Of a stretch of DNA of 64,000 bases, positions 1 to 7,651 are shown in pieces; position 1 is the stretch's first letter, and each line of letters begins with the position of its first letter. Location: assembly GCF_026183895.1 (NCBI RefSeq), contig NZ_JAPFQI010000010.1, forward strand, positions 1-64,000, read 5' to 3'. The notes under the pieces were generated by a model. The model searched no databases, was not told the origin of the DNA, and saw only the letters and a list, made by a program, of their open reading frames with translations. The DNA is from Sabulicella glaciei. Lineage in GTDB: Bacteria > Pseudomonadota > Alphaproteobacteria > Acetobacterales > Acetobacteraceae. The position numbers and the translations under genes were made by a program.

Positions 1-1
1 G

Positions 2-502
2 CCCATGCTGGCTGCCTGGCGAGGGCTACGCGAGCAGATCGCGGCCTTCGACAAGGCGATCCGGGCGCTGGCGAGAGCAAGCCCGGCCTGTCGCCTCCTG
101 ATGAGCGTGCCCGGCATCGGGGTGGTCTCCGGCCTGTCCTTTATCAGCACGGTGGAGGATCCGGCGCGCTTTGCCCGGTCGCGATCGGTCGGCGCTCACA
201 TGGGGCTGACGCCTCAGCGGTACCAATCGGGCGACATCGATCGCAGCGGCAGGATCTCGAAGTGCGGTGATGGCCTCGCGCGGACCCTCATGTACGAGGC
301 GGCCGTGGTCATCCTGACGCGCGTCAAGCGCTCGTCGAGCCTGAAGGACTGGGCGCTGGCGATCGCAAGCCGGTCGGGCTTCGGCAAGGCGCGTGGGGCC
401 TTGGCGCGAAAGCTGGCGGTGATCCTGCACAGCATCTGGCGCTCTGGCGAGCCGTTCCGCTGGTCGGCGGAGGAGCGGCAAGGGTGCCTGCAGGCCGCAT
501 GA
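2..502 (+). CDS. IS110-family transposase, C-terminal part (cut by window start)
   Basis: This is the C-terminal half of an IS110/IS116/IS902-family transposase, the DEDD recombinase that moves IS110 elements. The frame is open to the window edge, so the N-terminal RuvC-like DEDD domain lies outside. What is visible is the transposase_20 region: a helix-hairpin-helix-like PGIGVVSG stretch near residue 35, then GLTPQRYQSG and the conserved SKCGDGLARTLMYEAA block, which carries the catalytic serine region in this family. The reading frame is intact here and ends in a normal TGA, so the copy may be functional, but this cannot be judged without the missing part. The neighbouring IS481 remnant and the integrated element show this locus collects mobile DNA. 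Confidence 0.85.
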   Translation, partial: PMLAAWRGLREQIAAFDKAIRALARASPACRLLMSVPGIGVVSGLSFISTVEDPARFARSRSVGAHMGLTPQRYQSGDIDRSGRISKCGDGLARTLMYEAAVVILTRVKRSSSLKDWALAIASRSGFGKARGALARKLAVILHSIWRSGEPFRWSAEERQGCLQAA

Positions 503-796
503 CCGTTTGCTGACCAGCACTTCGGCCCGACGCCGGATGTGAGGGCTGCCCCCCGGGGCGAAGGTGCAGGCAGGCTGCGAAAGAGGGCCTTGAGCCACGT
601 GCCCGGCACGCGAGCTCGTTGTGGACATTGCAGCGCCTGTGCTTCGAACCCGATGTTGCGGCGGACTTGTTCGACCGCGAAGAGAACCGTGACCCCGGCC
701 TGGCAGCACCCGAAACATTTCGCTCATTGACAAGGAGCAGGCGATTAGAGAACGGCCCCTGTTCGAATGGTTTAGGGCGTCGGCTCCCCAAGGCAG
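503..796. other. IS110 downstream flank, no gene seen
   Basis: About 290 bases between the IS110 transposase and the IS481 remnant show no convincing coding sequence; open frames here lack family features. Part of this is probably the non-coding end of the IS110 element, which in some members (the IS1111 group) encodes the bridge RNA downstream of the transposase. I could not define the element end or an RNA fold. One isolated TTGTGGAC octamer lies at 619-626. Confidence 0.4.
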
Positions 797-1055
797 AACC
801 ATCCGCGGATGCTCGAGCAGGTTGAGCAGATGAACCACCTCATGGAGGAGGCGGCCGTCAAGCGCCTCCACCGCGACAGCCATGACCAGCCGCGGGTGCA
901 CCTCAAGCTGTTCCTGGACGCCTACAACCATGCCTGCCGGCTGAAGACCACTCTGGGGCCTCACGCCCCACGAGTTCGTCTGCCAAACCTGAGCGAAAGA
1001 AGCTGACCGGTTCAGGCTCGACCCGTCACACCCCATCGCGGGGCTGCACAGCTAG
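797..1055 (+). pseudogene. IS481-family transposase remnant (C-terminal end)
   Basis: The translation reads HPRMLEQVEQMNH, then DSHDQPRVHLKLFLDAYNHA and RLKTT, which matches the extreme C-terminus of IS481-family rve integrases (compare the usual HPQTNGQVERMNR, DSHDQLR, AYNFARRLKTL, GLTPYEFIC). The frame shifts at about 950-960. In the new frame it continues as WGLTPHEFVCQT, an in-frame TGA, then ADRFRLDPSHPIAGLHS and a TAG at 1053-1055. With a frameshift, an internal stop and no catalytic domain, this is a dead fragment. Confidence 0.8.
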
Positions 1056-1200
1056 CGCCTGAATTTCGGTGGCAGTGGCTCAGGAAGAACTCAAGGCTTC
1101 AAGCACAAGGATGCCGCGTCCATTTCGGGGACCGGTTTGCGAACCACCACTCGCGCTAGGCACGAGAATTCTTTCGAAGCAATTGCTTTTGGGGACCGAT
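1056..1200. other. Flank outside the integrated element, no gene seen
   Basis: This short non-coding stretch lies between the IS481 remnant and the left core repeat. It contains a perfect 12-bp palindrome AAGCAATTGCTT (1177-1188) close to the junction. It is visibly less GC-rich than the surrounding genes. Confidence 0.4.
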
Positions 1201-1214
1201 TGGCGGACCCGAAT
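1201..1214. repeat. Left core attachment repeat
   Basis: TGGCGGACCCGAAT is identical to the 3' end of the tRNA-Arg gene at 10759-10772. It lies about 155 bp from the integrase start codon, outside the arm-type sites, as expected for the crossover core. Confidence 0.7.
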
Positions 1215-1322
1215 TCTGCCACTAAACCATCCCCGCCTGTTCCTGGCGGTTTCAGGAACCTAGGATACGCCTCGCTTTCTTCCATTCCTTCGTCCCTGGC
1301 CGTTTCCTGTTGAACCCCGCCA

Positions 1323-1356
1323 GTCCACAAGTTAGTTGTGGACCGTCTTGTGGACC
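1323..1356. promoter_or_regulatory. Integrase arm-type sites, left end
   Basis: Two direct TTGTGGACC boxes at 1336-1344 and 1348-1356 are spaced 12 bp apart, and one inverted GTCCACAA lies at 1323-1330. The same pair with the same spacing recurs at the other end of the element. The cluster sits directly upstream of the integrase ATG at 1370, so integrase binding here could also repress its own gene (inference). Confidence 0.6.
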
Positions 1357-1369
1357 GAGGGGCGCGCAG

Positions 1370-2665
1370 ATGGCGGGCAAGCTGACAGCAGCCGCGGTGA
1401 GGGGTCTGGTGGCGAAGGGCAAGCCCGGCGCTACGGCCGATGGGGGCGGGCTGTATCTGCGGGTGACGGCGCCCGGCGCAGGCAAGTGGACGCTCCGCTA
1501 CATGCTGGCCGGCAAATCGCGCGAGATGGGCCTAGGCAGTGCAGCCGAGGTGTCGCTGGCGGAGGCACGCATCAAGGCCGAGGCGCTGCGCCCCGCGCTG
1601 CGAGCGGGCACCGATCCCTTGGAGGCGCGACGCGCTGAGGCAGAGGCCGCGAGCCGTGCCGCAGCCGCGGCGACCAGCTTTGAGGCAGCAGCGCGGCACG
1701 TCTGCCAGGAGAGGGCTGCAGGCTGGCGGAACCCCAAACACGCGGCCCAATGGCTGACGAGCCTGGAGACGCACGCCTTCCCACTGATCGGGGCAAAGCC
1801 CGTCTCCAGCATCGGCACCGAGGACGTGTTGGCGGTGCTGCGCCCGATCTGGACACGGGTGCCCGAGACGGCTTCGCGGGTGCGGGGCCGGTTGGAAAAT
1901 GTGTTGGACGCTGCGCGCGTGAAGGGCTGGCGCAGCGGCGAGAACCCGGCGCGGTGGCGTGGGCATCTGGCGGCGCTGCTGCCGCAGGCCCGCAAGGTGC
2001 GGGCGGTGCGGCATCACCCTTCGCTTCCGGTCCAACGCATGCCCGCCTTCATGGCGGCGCTCGCGCGGCATCACGGCGCCGGGGCGCTGGCCCTGCGCTT
2101 CGCCATCCTGACCGCGGCCCGGTCCGGGGAGGCGCGCAAGACGACATGGGGCGAGGTGGATCTGGAGCATGCTGTCTGGGTGGTGCCCGGCGCGCGCATG
2201 AAGGGGGGCATCGTGCATCGGGTTCCCCTTCCTGGCCCGGCCCTCGACCTCCTTCGCGCGATCCGGCCCGCCAAGCCTGACCCCAAGGCGCTAATCTTCC
2301 CGACCACTGCCAACACGGCGCCGTCTGACATGACGCTGCTGGCAGTGGTGCGGCGGATGAACCAGCCGTCGAGGGGTGCCGAAGCGAGCGCGCCCCTGTG
2401 GGTGGACAAGGAAGGCCGCGCCATCGTGCCGCATGGCTTCCGTGCCACCTTCAAAGGATGGACGCTGGCGCGTGGCTACCCGGACCACCTTGGCGAGCGT
2501 GCCCTGGCGCATGTGGATCACAACGAGGCCCGCGCGGCTTATGCGCGCGACGATCTGCTGGAGGAGCGCCGGCCGATGATGGAGGCATGGGCCGCGTTTT
2601 GCACCGCTCCGGCCGCATCCGTTGCGGACCTAGCCTCCGCACGGGCGCAGAGGGCCGGGGCATAA
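1370..2665 (+). CDS. int: Tyrosine-type site-specific integrase (DUF4102 family)
   Basis: This 431-residue protein is a P4/CP4-57-type tyrosine recombinase that integrates and excises the element. The N-terminal arm-binding domain (about 1-90) starts with the typical AGKLTAAAVRGL; a core-binding domain follows (about 100-200), then the catalytic domain. Visible catalytic residues are Arg251 (AARSGEARK), His355 and Arg358 (HGFRATFKGW), His381 (LAHVDH) and Tyr391 (RAAYARDD). The frame opens further upstream with a TTG at 1310, but ATG1370 is preferred: it matches the family N-terminus, and the upstream stretch would consist of the arm-type repeats. All catalytic residues are present, so the enzyme is probably active. 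Confidence 0.93.
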   Translation: MAGKLTAAAVRGLVAKGKPGATADGGGLYLRVTAPGAGKWTLRYMLAGKSREMGLGSAAEVSLAEARIKAEALRPALRAGTDPLEARRAEAEAASRAAAAATSFEAAARHVCQERAAGWRNPKHAAQWLTSLETHAFPLIGAKPVSSIGTEDVLAVLRPIWTRVPETASRVRGRLENVLDAARVKGWRSGENPARWRGHLAALLPQARKVRAVRHHPSLPVQRMPAFMAALARHHGAGALALRFAILTAARSGEARKTTWGEVDLEHAVWVVPGARMKGGIVHRVPLPGPALDLLRAIRPAKPDPKALIFPTTANTAPSDMTLLAVVRRMNQPSRGAEASAPLWVDKEGRAIVPHGFRATFKGWTLARGYPDHLGERALAHVDHNEARAAYARDDLLEERRPMMEAWAAFCTAPAASVADLASARAQRAGA

Positions 2666-2737
2666 CCTTGCATCACCACCCCGGCCCCATCCCAATGTCG
2701 TTAAATCCTCAGAGCCCGTGCACAGTAGCACGTGCAG

Positions 2738-3028
2738 CTAGATGCATATGAAGTTAACCGCTCCCGAGCCGTAGGAAGCAGGCGCCACGCTCCGTCCTGT
2801 GAAGAAATACATCATCTGAGTATCGGATCGCGCCACTTCCGCCTCCATCCGACGCCCCAGCCGGGCGCAGTGAGCATTGGCGGCTTCCAGCGCCGCGACT
2901 TCCGCCTGAGCGGCCGTATAGGTGTTCTCAGCGGTGGCACGAAAACGGTTTGCGCCAAGCTGGACCACGTTTGTGGATGTACATCCCGCAAACAGGATGA
3001 GGACCAGCAACGCAACGGCACGGTTCAT
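2738..3028 (-). CDS. Small predicted lipoprotein
   Basis: This 96-residue protein has a short hydrophobic N-terminus ending in a lipobox (LILFAGC, Cys at about 16), so it should be exported and lipid-anchored. The mature part has an alanine- and glutamate-rich helical stretch (AENTYTAAQAEVAALEAANAHC) and ends in a short non-polar tail. I recognise no family. It is transcribed against the integrase and the downstream operon, so it probably has its own promoter in 3029-3150. It may be element cargo acting at the envelope. Confidence 0.55.
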   Translation of the reverse strand: MNRAVALLVLILFAGCTSTNVVQLGANRFRATAENTYTAAQAEVAALEAANAHCARLGRRMEAEVARSDTQMMYFFTGRSVAPASYGSGAVNFICI

Positions 3029-3356
3029 GGCCCCAGCTTCACTTATAGCCTCCTAAAATGGCAATATTAATTTCAGGGATCGCAACGCCAAGAATGAGGG
3101 GCGCTGCATCTCTGGCTGCGCTCCGTTCCCAATATCCCCAAAACCCCCAAAATCCTCCTTTCCGCGCAGGCGGCGGCGCTGACCATAAGGCCGAATGCGA
3201 ACTCGATCGCGCCCGGCTTTGGCTCTAGCGACACGCCCGCTTCGACGCGTAGCGTGACACACGGCGGGGCGGGGCCGGCCAGCCCGCGCGGTTTCCGCAC
3301 CGCGCAGCCTCGCCGCTTCCCATGCGGATGCGCCAGCGGAGGCGGACCTGTCAGAC
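3029..3356. other. Non-coding or frayed region with G-rich repeats
   Basis: This stretch of about 330 bp separates the lipoprotein gene from the next plus-strand gene. Open frames exist on the minus strand (for example 3073-3300), but none shows a family signature. Its main feature is a C-rich block (3128-3148) that repeats sequence found at 7720-7741 in inverse orientation. The region could hold the promoter for the lipoprotein or a replication or recombination signal. Confidence 0.4.
3128..3148 (-). repeat. G-rich repeat block, inverted copy
   Basis: Read on the minus strand this block has G5, G4 and G3 runs separated by TTTT and ATATT. The 16-mer TTTTGGGGATATTGGG (complement of 3128-3143) is identical to 7725-7740 on the plus strand. 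Confidence 0.6.
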
Positions 3357-4037
3357 TTGATCACGCCGGAGTTGGCGGAAACTCTGGACCTTCCAGCAAT
3401 CCGGCAGGGCAGAAGGAAGGCTCTACCTACTTACGCTGAGGTGGAGGCATTGTTTCGCCGCGTTCGGAAGCGTGGCCCTCCATTTCCTCCCTCAGCAATG
3501 CGGGACGCAGCAATCGCGGTGGTGTGCGCCCCGATGAGCGTGGCAGGCCCTCAACTGCTGGATCCCCATTTTCCGCGCGAGCGTGCGCGAGGGCATAAGG
3601 CCGCGGCGGAACTGTTGAAGGCCGTTTCACACTGGCTCGACAATGACGGCGACCAGATATGGGAGCTTCAGCCTGGAGTGCAGCAGCGCCTCGTGCCCAA
3701 AGGCCCAGGTCACGAAGCCGACCGGCAAGATTTCATACGGCTAAAATCCGCGCTTGTTGTCGCGATGGAGGCCATCGAACGGCAGCTGTCCCCGCCAGCG
3801 AAGATGGCAGGCATCCATCGAAGGCAAACCGCTCTCATCGCTCGGCTTCACCGCGCATATCTGCTGGCGGCGAAAGAAGCTGACCCGGGCATGAAACGCT
3901 TGCCATCTATAGACCGAGAAGGCGAAGCAGTCCGTTTCATTCATGGTGCCTTGGATCTGCTTGGCGAACGCCCGGTGCCGGACAAGAGCGCTATCGCTAT
4001 GACACTAAGGCGTCATTGCTGGCCTGTTGAGTTGTGA
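3357..4037 (+). CDS. Hypothetical protein of the element
   Basis: This 226-residue soluble protein was not recognised. It has no signal peptide or membrane segment and is rich in Arg, Ala and Leu with several predicted helices (ERARGHKAAAELLKAVSHWL, and a basic middle region RRQTALIARLHRAYLLAA). The start is uncertain: the first usable codon is TTG3357 with a weak upstream GGAGG, the frame is open back to about 3258 without an ATG, and an internal ATG lies at 3498. It sits between the integrase/lipoprotein part and the AlpA-like gene. Codon use looks slightly less GC-biased than that of the chromosomal genes. Confidence 0.5.
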   Translation: MITPELAETLDLPAIRQGRRKALPTYAEVEALFRRVRKRGPPFPPSAMRDAAIAVVCAPMSVAGPQLLDPHFPRERARGHKAAAELLKAVSHWLDNDGDQIWELQPGVQQRLVPKGPGHEADRQDFIRLKSALVVAMEAIERQLSPPAKMAGIHRRQTALIARLHRAYLLAAKEADPGMKRLPSIDREGEAVRFIHGALDLLGERPVPDKSAIAMTLRRHCWPVEL

Positions 4038-4068
4038 CCGCCACAACTTCGAGCGCTGCAACTTGTGG
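4031..4068. promoter_or_regulatory. Candidate operator with repeated TTGTGG/CACAA half-sites
   Basis: GTTGTG (4031-4036) and CACAAC (4042-4047) form a perfect inverted repeat across the stop codon of the upstream gene. A third half-site, CTTGTGG, follows at 4062-4068. The cluster lies about 80 bp before the AlpA-like gene, where a promoter and operator would be expected. The half-sites resemble the TTGTGGAC arm boxes at the element ends. Confidence 0.35.
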
Positions 4069-4144
4069 GGAAGATTGGCTGCACCTTCAGCGATAACTGC
4101 TCGCCCGTCCCAGCGCATTTTGCGCAACATCTGGAGACGGTGAC

Positions 4145-4372
4145 ATGAGCCCAATCCCCTGGAACGAGCGCCCCGCAGCAGTTCCCATGCCGAAGGCGCC
4201 CGCAGTATTCGGCCTTAGCCGCAGCGCGATCTACCGCGCCGCTGCGGAAGGCAAGATCATCCTCCGCAAGCTGGGCTCGTCCACCTTGGTGGACACTGAG
4301 AGCGCCCTTGCTTTCCTCGCCTCGCTGCCCGTGGCGGAGGTGAAGGCCGATGCCCGCCGGAAGGCCGCGTGA
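4145..4372 (+). CDS. AlpA-like helix-turn-helix regulator / excisionase
   Basis: This 75-residue protein has an excisionase-type winged helix: FGLSRSAIYRAAAEGKI (helix-turn-helix), then a beta wing (RKLGSSTLVDTESALAFLASLP). This is the MerR/Xis-like fold of AlpA and phage excisionases that read out DNA and switch element excision or operon expression. It lies just upstream of the replication operon behind a candidate operator, so a dual role as excisionase and activator is plausible (inference). The following 32-codon ORF starts 1 nt after its stop. Confidence 0.75.
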   Translation: MSPIPWNERPAAVPMPKAPAVFGLSRSAIYRAAAEGKIILRKLGSSTLVDTESALAFLASLPVAEVKADARRKAA

Positions 4373-4373
4373 A

Positions 4374-4472
4374 ATGCGCGCTGCCCTCCGCACCGCTGCC
4401 GAGCTGACCGGCGCATCGCTCCTGGGGCTTGCGCTTGGCGCTGGCCTCGCCCGCTTCATCCCTCACAACTGA
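4374..4472 (+). CDS. Very small predicted membrane peptide
   Basis: This 32-codon ORF begins 1 nt after the AlpA-like stop codon and encodes a hydrophobic peptide with a GASLLGLALGAGLARF core, enough for one membrane-spanning helix, flanked by Arg residues. The tight spacing suggests translational coupling. It is too short for family recognition and could be a chance frame. Confidence 0.35.
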   Translation: MRAALRTAAELTGASLLGLALGAGLARFIPHN

Positions 4473-4605
4473 AAAGCGCCGCCGGCCTGGGGGACCGAAC
4501 GGCGCTGATCGCAACATGCGTGAAGTCTTTGGCAGCACCCGAGACTTAGCGCGCGATCCACCGATTTCCAAGGTTTTCCGGGCGGCGGCCATCGAAAGGC
4601 AAGCC

Positions 4606-4830
4606 ATGCCCACCGACTACCGCAACACCGGCCAAGGGGGCGCCCTTGCCCCGGCCTGCAAGCTCTACCGACGGACCAGCGCCAAGGGCGTGCACTACCT
4701 CATGGGGCGCCTGGGCGGCCTCCGCGTCCTGGTCATGCCCAAGCGCGATGGCGAGGACGGCGAGCACTCGCACACACTGCTGATTGGCGCCGCACCCGAA
4801 CGCGACGAGGGACGGGAGGGCGGCCGGTGA
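4606..4830 (+). CDS. Small hypothetical protein, first gene of the coupled operon
   Basis: This 74-residue protein has no recognised family. The start at ATG4606 is chosen because an upstream extension to 4429 would be of atypical composition; ATG4516 is an alternative. The sequence has a compact beta-rich look (LYRRTSAKGVHYLMGRLGG followed by LRVLVMP), then an acidic and charged tail. It overlaps the next gene by 4 nt (GTGA), which makes it the first member of a translationally coupled run that includes the primase and the DUF3987 protein, so a role in replication or its control is possible. Confidence 0.6.
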   Translation: MPTDYRNTGQGGALAPACKLYRRTSAKGVHYLMGRLGGLRVLVMPKRDGEDGEHSHTLLIGAAPERDEGREGGR

Positions 4831-5057
4831 GCGCGACCCTTCCGGATTTCATCGTCCCTGTGCCGCCCGAACTCTCGCGGCGCTGCTGGGAATGCGCCTT
4901 CGACCTGGGCGCCGAGCACTCCAGCCGGATCGGCAGCGGGGCGCTGTGGCATGCCTTTCAGTCCATCGTCACCGAGCGCGATCCCGAGCTGCTGACCTGG
5001 GCCGAGTGCAGCTTGCTTCTTCGCGCCCATCGTCACCTTCGGGGGACGCGCGCATGA
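4827..5057 (+). CDS. Small hypothetical protein of the replication operon
   Basis: This 76-residue protein starts with GTG4827 overlapping the preceding stop by 4 nt. It contains a WECAFDLGAEHSSRIGSGALWHAF stretch followed by an LLRAHRHLRG basic helix. No family is recognised. Overlaps of 4 nt on both sides place it firmly in the operon leading to the primase. Confidence 0.6.
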   Translation: MSATLPDFIVPVPPELSRRCWECAFDLGAEHSSRIGSGALWHAFQSIVTERDPELLTWAECSLLLRAHRHLRGTRA

Positions 5058-5266
5058 GCCGCCCCGACCGGATCACCCCGCCCCTGCGGGCGCCGCTGGC
5101 GGCTTCCGAGGAGCCGGCGCGCCGCGTGCTGCTCCCCGGCCTCGAAACGCCTTCCGGTGGCCCCGTGGAAGCCCTGGCGACCGGTCATCCCCGGCGCCCG
5201 GTGCTGCACGTGCTGGGCGGCCTGGGCGCCTTGCTGGCGGCCTCCGCCACGCGAGGCGACGCATGA
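5054..5266 (+). CDS. Small hypothetical protein upstream of primase
   Basis: This 70-residue proline- and alanine-rich protein starts at ATG5054 and overlaps both neighbours by 4 nt. The C-terminal VLHVLGGLGALLAASA could be a single short membrane helix, while the N-terminal half is probably unstructured. No family is recognised. Its conservation is suggested only by the coupled position. Confidence 0.5.
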   Translation: MSRPDRITPPLRAPLAASEEPARRVLLPGLETPSGGPVEALATGHPRRPVLHVLGGLGALLAASATRGDA

Positions 5267-6135
5267 TCGCCGCCGCCGACCTCGCCGCCCGTCACGGGCT
5301 GCGCCGCCGCACGGGTGGGCGCGATTGGGCCGGGGATTGTCCTGCCTGTGGCTACGCCAATGCCTTCTCCCTCCGCGAGAAGGACGGCCGCGCCCTGTGG
5401 TGGTGCGCCTCCTGTGGGAGCGACCGCGACAAGCTGGCGGAGGCGGTGCTGGGCCGCGCGCCACAGCGCACCGCTGCCGGCGCTGGGCACGACCGCAGCG
5501 AGCCGCCTGACGGCGCGTGCAAGACTGCGCTGGCGCTGGAAATGTGGAACGCGGCCCTGCCCGCCGATCGCAGCCCGGCGCAATCCTATCTCGCGGGGCG
5601 TGGCCTTTCGCTGCCCGATAGCGGCGCGCTGCGCTGCCTCCCCGACGCTCTGCACAAGCCGTCCGGCACGCGGGGCCTGTGCATGGTCGCTCTGGTGACG
5701 GACGCCGCCGGCAAGCCGCAGGCGGTGCACCGGACGTGGCTGGCGCCTGGCGGTGCGGGAAAGGCCGCGCTGGACCCGCCGCGCATGACCTTGGGGCCGG
5801 TGGGCGACGGGGCGGTGCGTCTGTGCCGCTGGACACCCGGCCGGCCGCTGGTGGTGGGCGAAGGGATCGAGACGAGCCTATCGGCCGGGCTGATCCTGGG
5901 CGCGCCTGCCTGGGCGGCACTCTCCGCCGGCAACCTCGCGCGCATGCCTCTGCCGGGTGGGCTGACGCATCTCCTGATCGCTGCCGACCCCGACCCGACG
6001 GGCCAGCGCCACGCCTGGGCCGCCGCCGACGCCTTCACGGCCGCTGGGCTGCGCGTGGAGGTGCTGACCCCCGACCGCGGCGACTTCAACGACCTCTTGC
6101 AGCGCCGCACGGCGCGGGACGGCAATCATGGCTGA
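5263..6135 (+). CDS. Zinc-finger/Toprim primase
   Basis: This 290-residue protein has the layout of small DnaG-like primases of mobile elements. A CHC2-type zinc finger with CPACG and CASCG (Cys26, 29, 48, 51) is at the N-terminus, a linker of about 100 residues follows, and a Toprim domain (about 190-285) carries the catalytic VGEGIETSL (Glu200) and the metal-binding AADPDPTG (Asp242, Asp244). It should synthesise primers for replication of the excised element. It overlaps the upstream small gene by 4 nt and the downstream DUF3987 gene by 8 nt, a primase-helicase-like pairing common in phage satellites. Confidence 0.88.
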   Translation: MIAAADLAARHGLRRRTGGRDWAGDCPACGYANAFSLREKDGRALWWCASCGSDRDKLAEAVLGRAPQRTAAGAGHDRSEPPDGACKTALALEMWNAALPADRSPAQSYLAGRGLSLPDSGALRCLPDALHKPSGTRGLCMVALVTDAAGKPQAVHRTWLAPGGAGKAALDPPRMTLGPVGDGAVRLCRWTPGRPLVVGEGIETSLSAGLILGAPAWAALSAGNLARMPLPGGLTHLLIAADPDPTGQRHAWAAADAFTAAGLRVEVLTPDRGDFNDLLQRRTARDGNHG

Positions 6136-7651
6136 TGGCTACTCGACGCGCGAAGCGGAACTTCCCCTGCCTTCGCTGGCACTGCTGCGCGATCGGCAGC
6201 CGCCCCCGGCCCTGCCGCTGGCCTTGTTCGGCTCCGTATGGGCCTCGCGCATCGCAGCAGCGGCGGAGGCGAAGAATTGCCCGCCCGACTACGTAGCGGC
6301 TGGGTTGCTGGCCGCGTCCTGCGCGCTGATCGGAAACAGCCGCTGGGCCTCGCCCTGGGAGGGGTGGGCCGAGCCGCCTTTCCTGTGGTGCGGGGCGGTG
6401 GGCAACCCCTCCAGCGGCAAGAGCCCCGGCCTCGACGCGGTGCTGGGCGACGTGCTGCCGGATCTGGAAACCGAACTGGCCGGCGACTACCCCGACAAGC
6501 TGCGCGAATGGGAGATGCTGTGCGCTGAAGCAGAAGTGGCGCGCGGCAACTGGGAAGGCGAGGTGCGAAAGGCGGTGAAGGACAACACTCCGCCTCCCGC
6601 ACGACCCGACCGCGCCGCGGCGCCGCCCCGTCCCATCCGGCCGCGCATCGTCACCAGCGAGCCCACGGTGCAGAAAGTGGCCGAACTGCTGCGCGACAAC
6701 CCGCGCGGCCTCCTGCTGCACCGGGACGAGCTGGCGGCCTTCATCGGCAACTTCGACGCCTACTCCGGCGGCAAGGGCGGCGAGCGCGCGGCATGGCTCG
6801 AAAGCTACGGCGCCCGGCCCAAGACGATTGACCGGGTGAAGCACCCTGAGCCGATCTTCGTGCGGCGCTTCGGGGCGGGCATCGTCGGCACGATCCAGCC
6901 CGACCGGTTGGAGGAGATCACCACCGGGGCCGATGACGGCTTCCCTTCGCGCTTCCTGTGGTTCTTTCCCGAGCCGCGGCCATTCGCCCGGCCGACACGC
7001 CGCACTGATCCGGCGGCCTGGGCGGCGGATCTCCGCCGGCTGCTGGCTCTGCCGATGGTGCCGGACGAGGACGGCGAGGCGCGACCCTGGTTCCTGCCCT
7101 TCACGGAGCCAGCGCAGGCCATCGTGGAGGAGGCGGCGCGCGACTGGGCGGGGCGCGAGGCATCCGCGGGCGGGCTGGTGCTGGGCGTGCTGGGCAAGGC
7201 GCGCGGGCAGATGGTGCGCCTGGCGCTGGTGCTGGAGCTGGTGCGCTGGTGTGCGGAGCGGCCCACCGAGCCGGCACCGGAGGCGGTGGGCGAGGCAGCG
7301 GCCGAGGCGGCGGCGGGCCTGCTCGACGGCTACTTCCTGCCCATGGCGGAGCGGGCCTTCGGGGCTGGCGCGCTGCGCGAGGGCGACCGGCATGGGCGCA
7401 CGTTGCTGCGTCACATCATCGCCGCCGGGCTGGAGGTGGTGAACGAGCGCGCGATCCGCGAGACGCCGGGCCTGCCCGGCCTATCGTGCGCAGACGCGGT
7501 GAAGATGGCGGTGGCGGCCCTGCGGCGCGATGACGTGCTGCTGCCCGTGTCGCACGAGGCCAAGCCTGGCCGGCCGCGTGGGGATTACCGCGTCAACCCG
7601 AAGCTCGCGGAGGTGGCGCCCGCGTGGCGTTCGCGGAGGGAGGCGCCATGA
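6128..7651 (+). CDS. DUF3987 (YfjI-like) replication-associated protein
   Basis: This 507-residue protein belongs to the DUF3987 family, found beside primases in prophages and integrated elements and thought to act as a helicase or primase partner. A P-loop-like GNPSSGKSPG lies at about residues 95-104. The middle carries the family's typical TSEPTVQKVAELLRDNPRGLL and HRDELAAFIGN motif, and GTIQPDRL and SRFLWFFPE follow. An Ala-rich helical C-terminal part ends in basic residues. The central 135-170 region has an unusual Pro/Lys-rich linker. Position and overlap with the primase support a role in element replication. Confidence 0.85.
   Translation: MADGYSTREAELPLPSLALLRDRQPPPALPLALFGSVWASRIAAAAEAKNCPPDYVAAGLLAASCALIGNSRWASPWEGWAEPPFLWCGAVGNPSSGKSPGLDAVLGDVLPDLETELAGDYPDKLREWEMLCAEAEVARGNWEGEVRKAVKDNTPPPARPDRAAAPPRPIRPRIVTSEPTVQKVAELLRDNPRGLLLHRDELAAFIGNFDAYSGGKGGERAAWLESYGARPKTIDRVKHPEPIFVRRFGAGIVGTIQPDRLEEITTGADDGFPSRFLWFFPEPRPFARPTRRTDPAAWAADLRRLLALPMVPDEDGEARPWFLPFTEPAQAIVEEAARDWAGREASAGGLVLGVLGKARGQMVRLALVLELVRWCAERPTEPAPEAVGEAAAEAAAGLLDGYFLPMAERAFGAGALREGDRHGRTLLRHIIAAGLEVVNERAIRETPGLPGLSCADAVKMAVAALRRDDVLLPVSHEAKPGRPRGDYRVNPKLAEVAPAWRSRREAP

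Noticed and set aside
619-626. TTGTGGAC octamer outside the element
   Set aside because: It is single, without the second box at 12-bp spacing and on the wrong side of the core repeat; one such octamer is expected by chance in this window.
26-1036. Long minus-strand frame across the IS debris
   Set aside because: It is antisense to the recognised IS110 and IS481 sequences and has GC-rich shadow composition.
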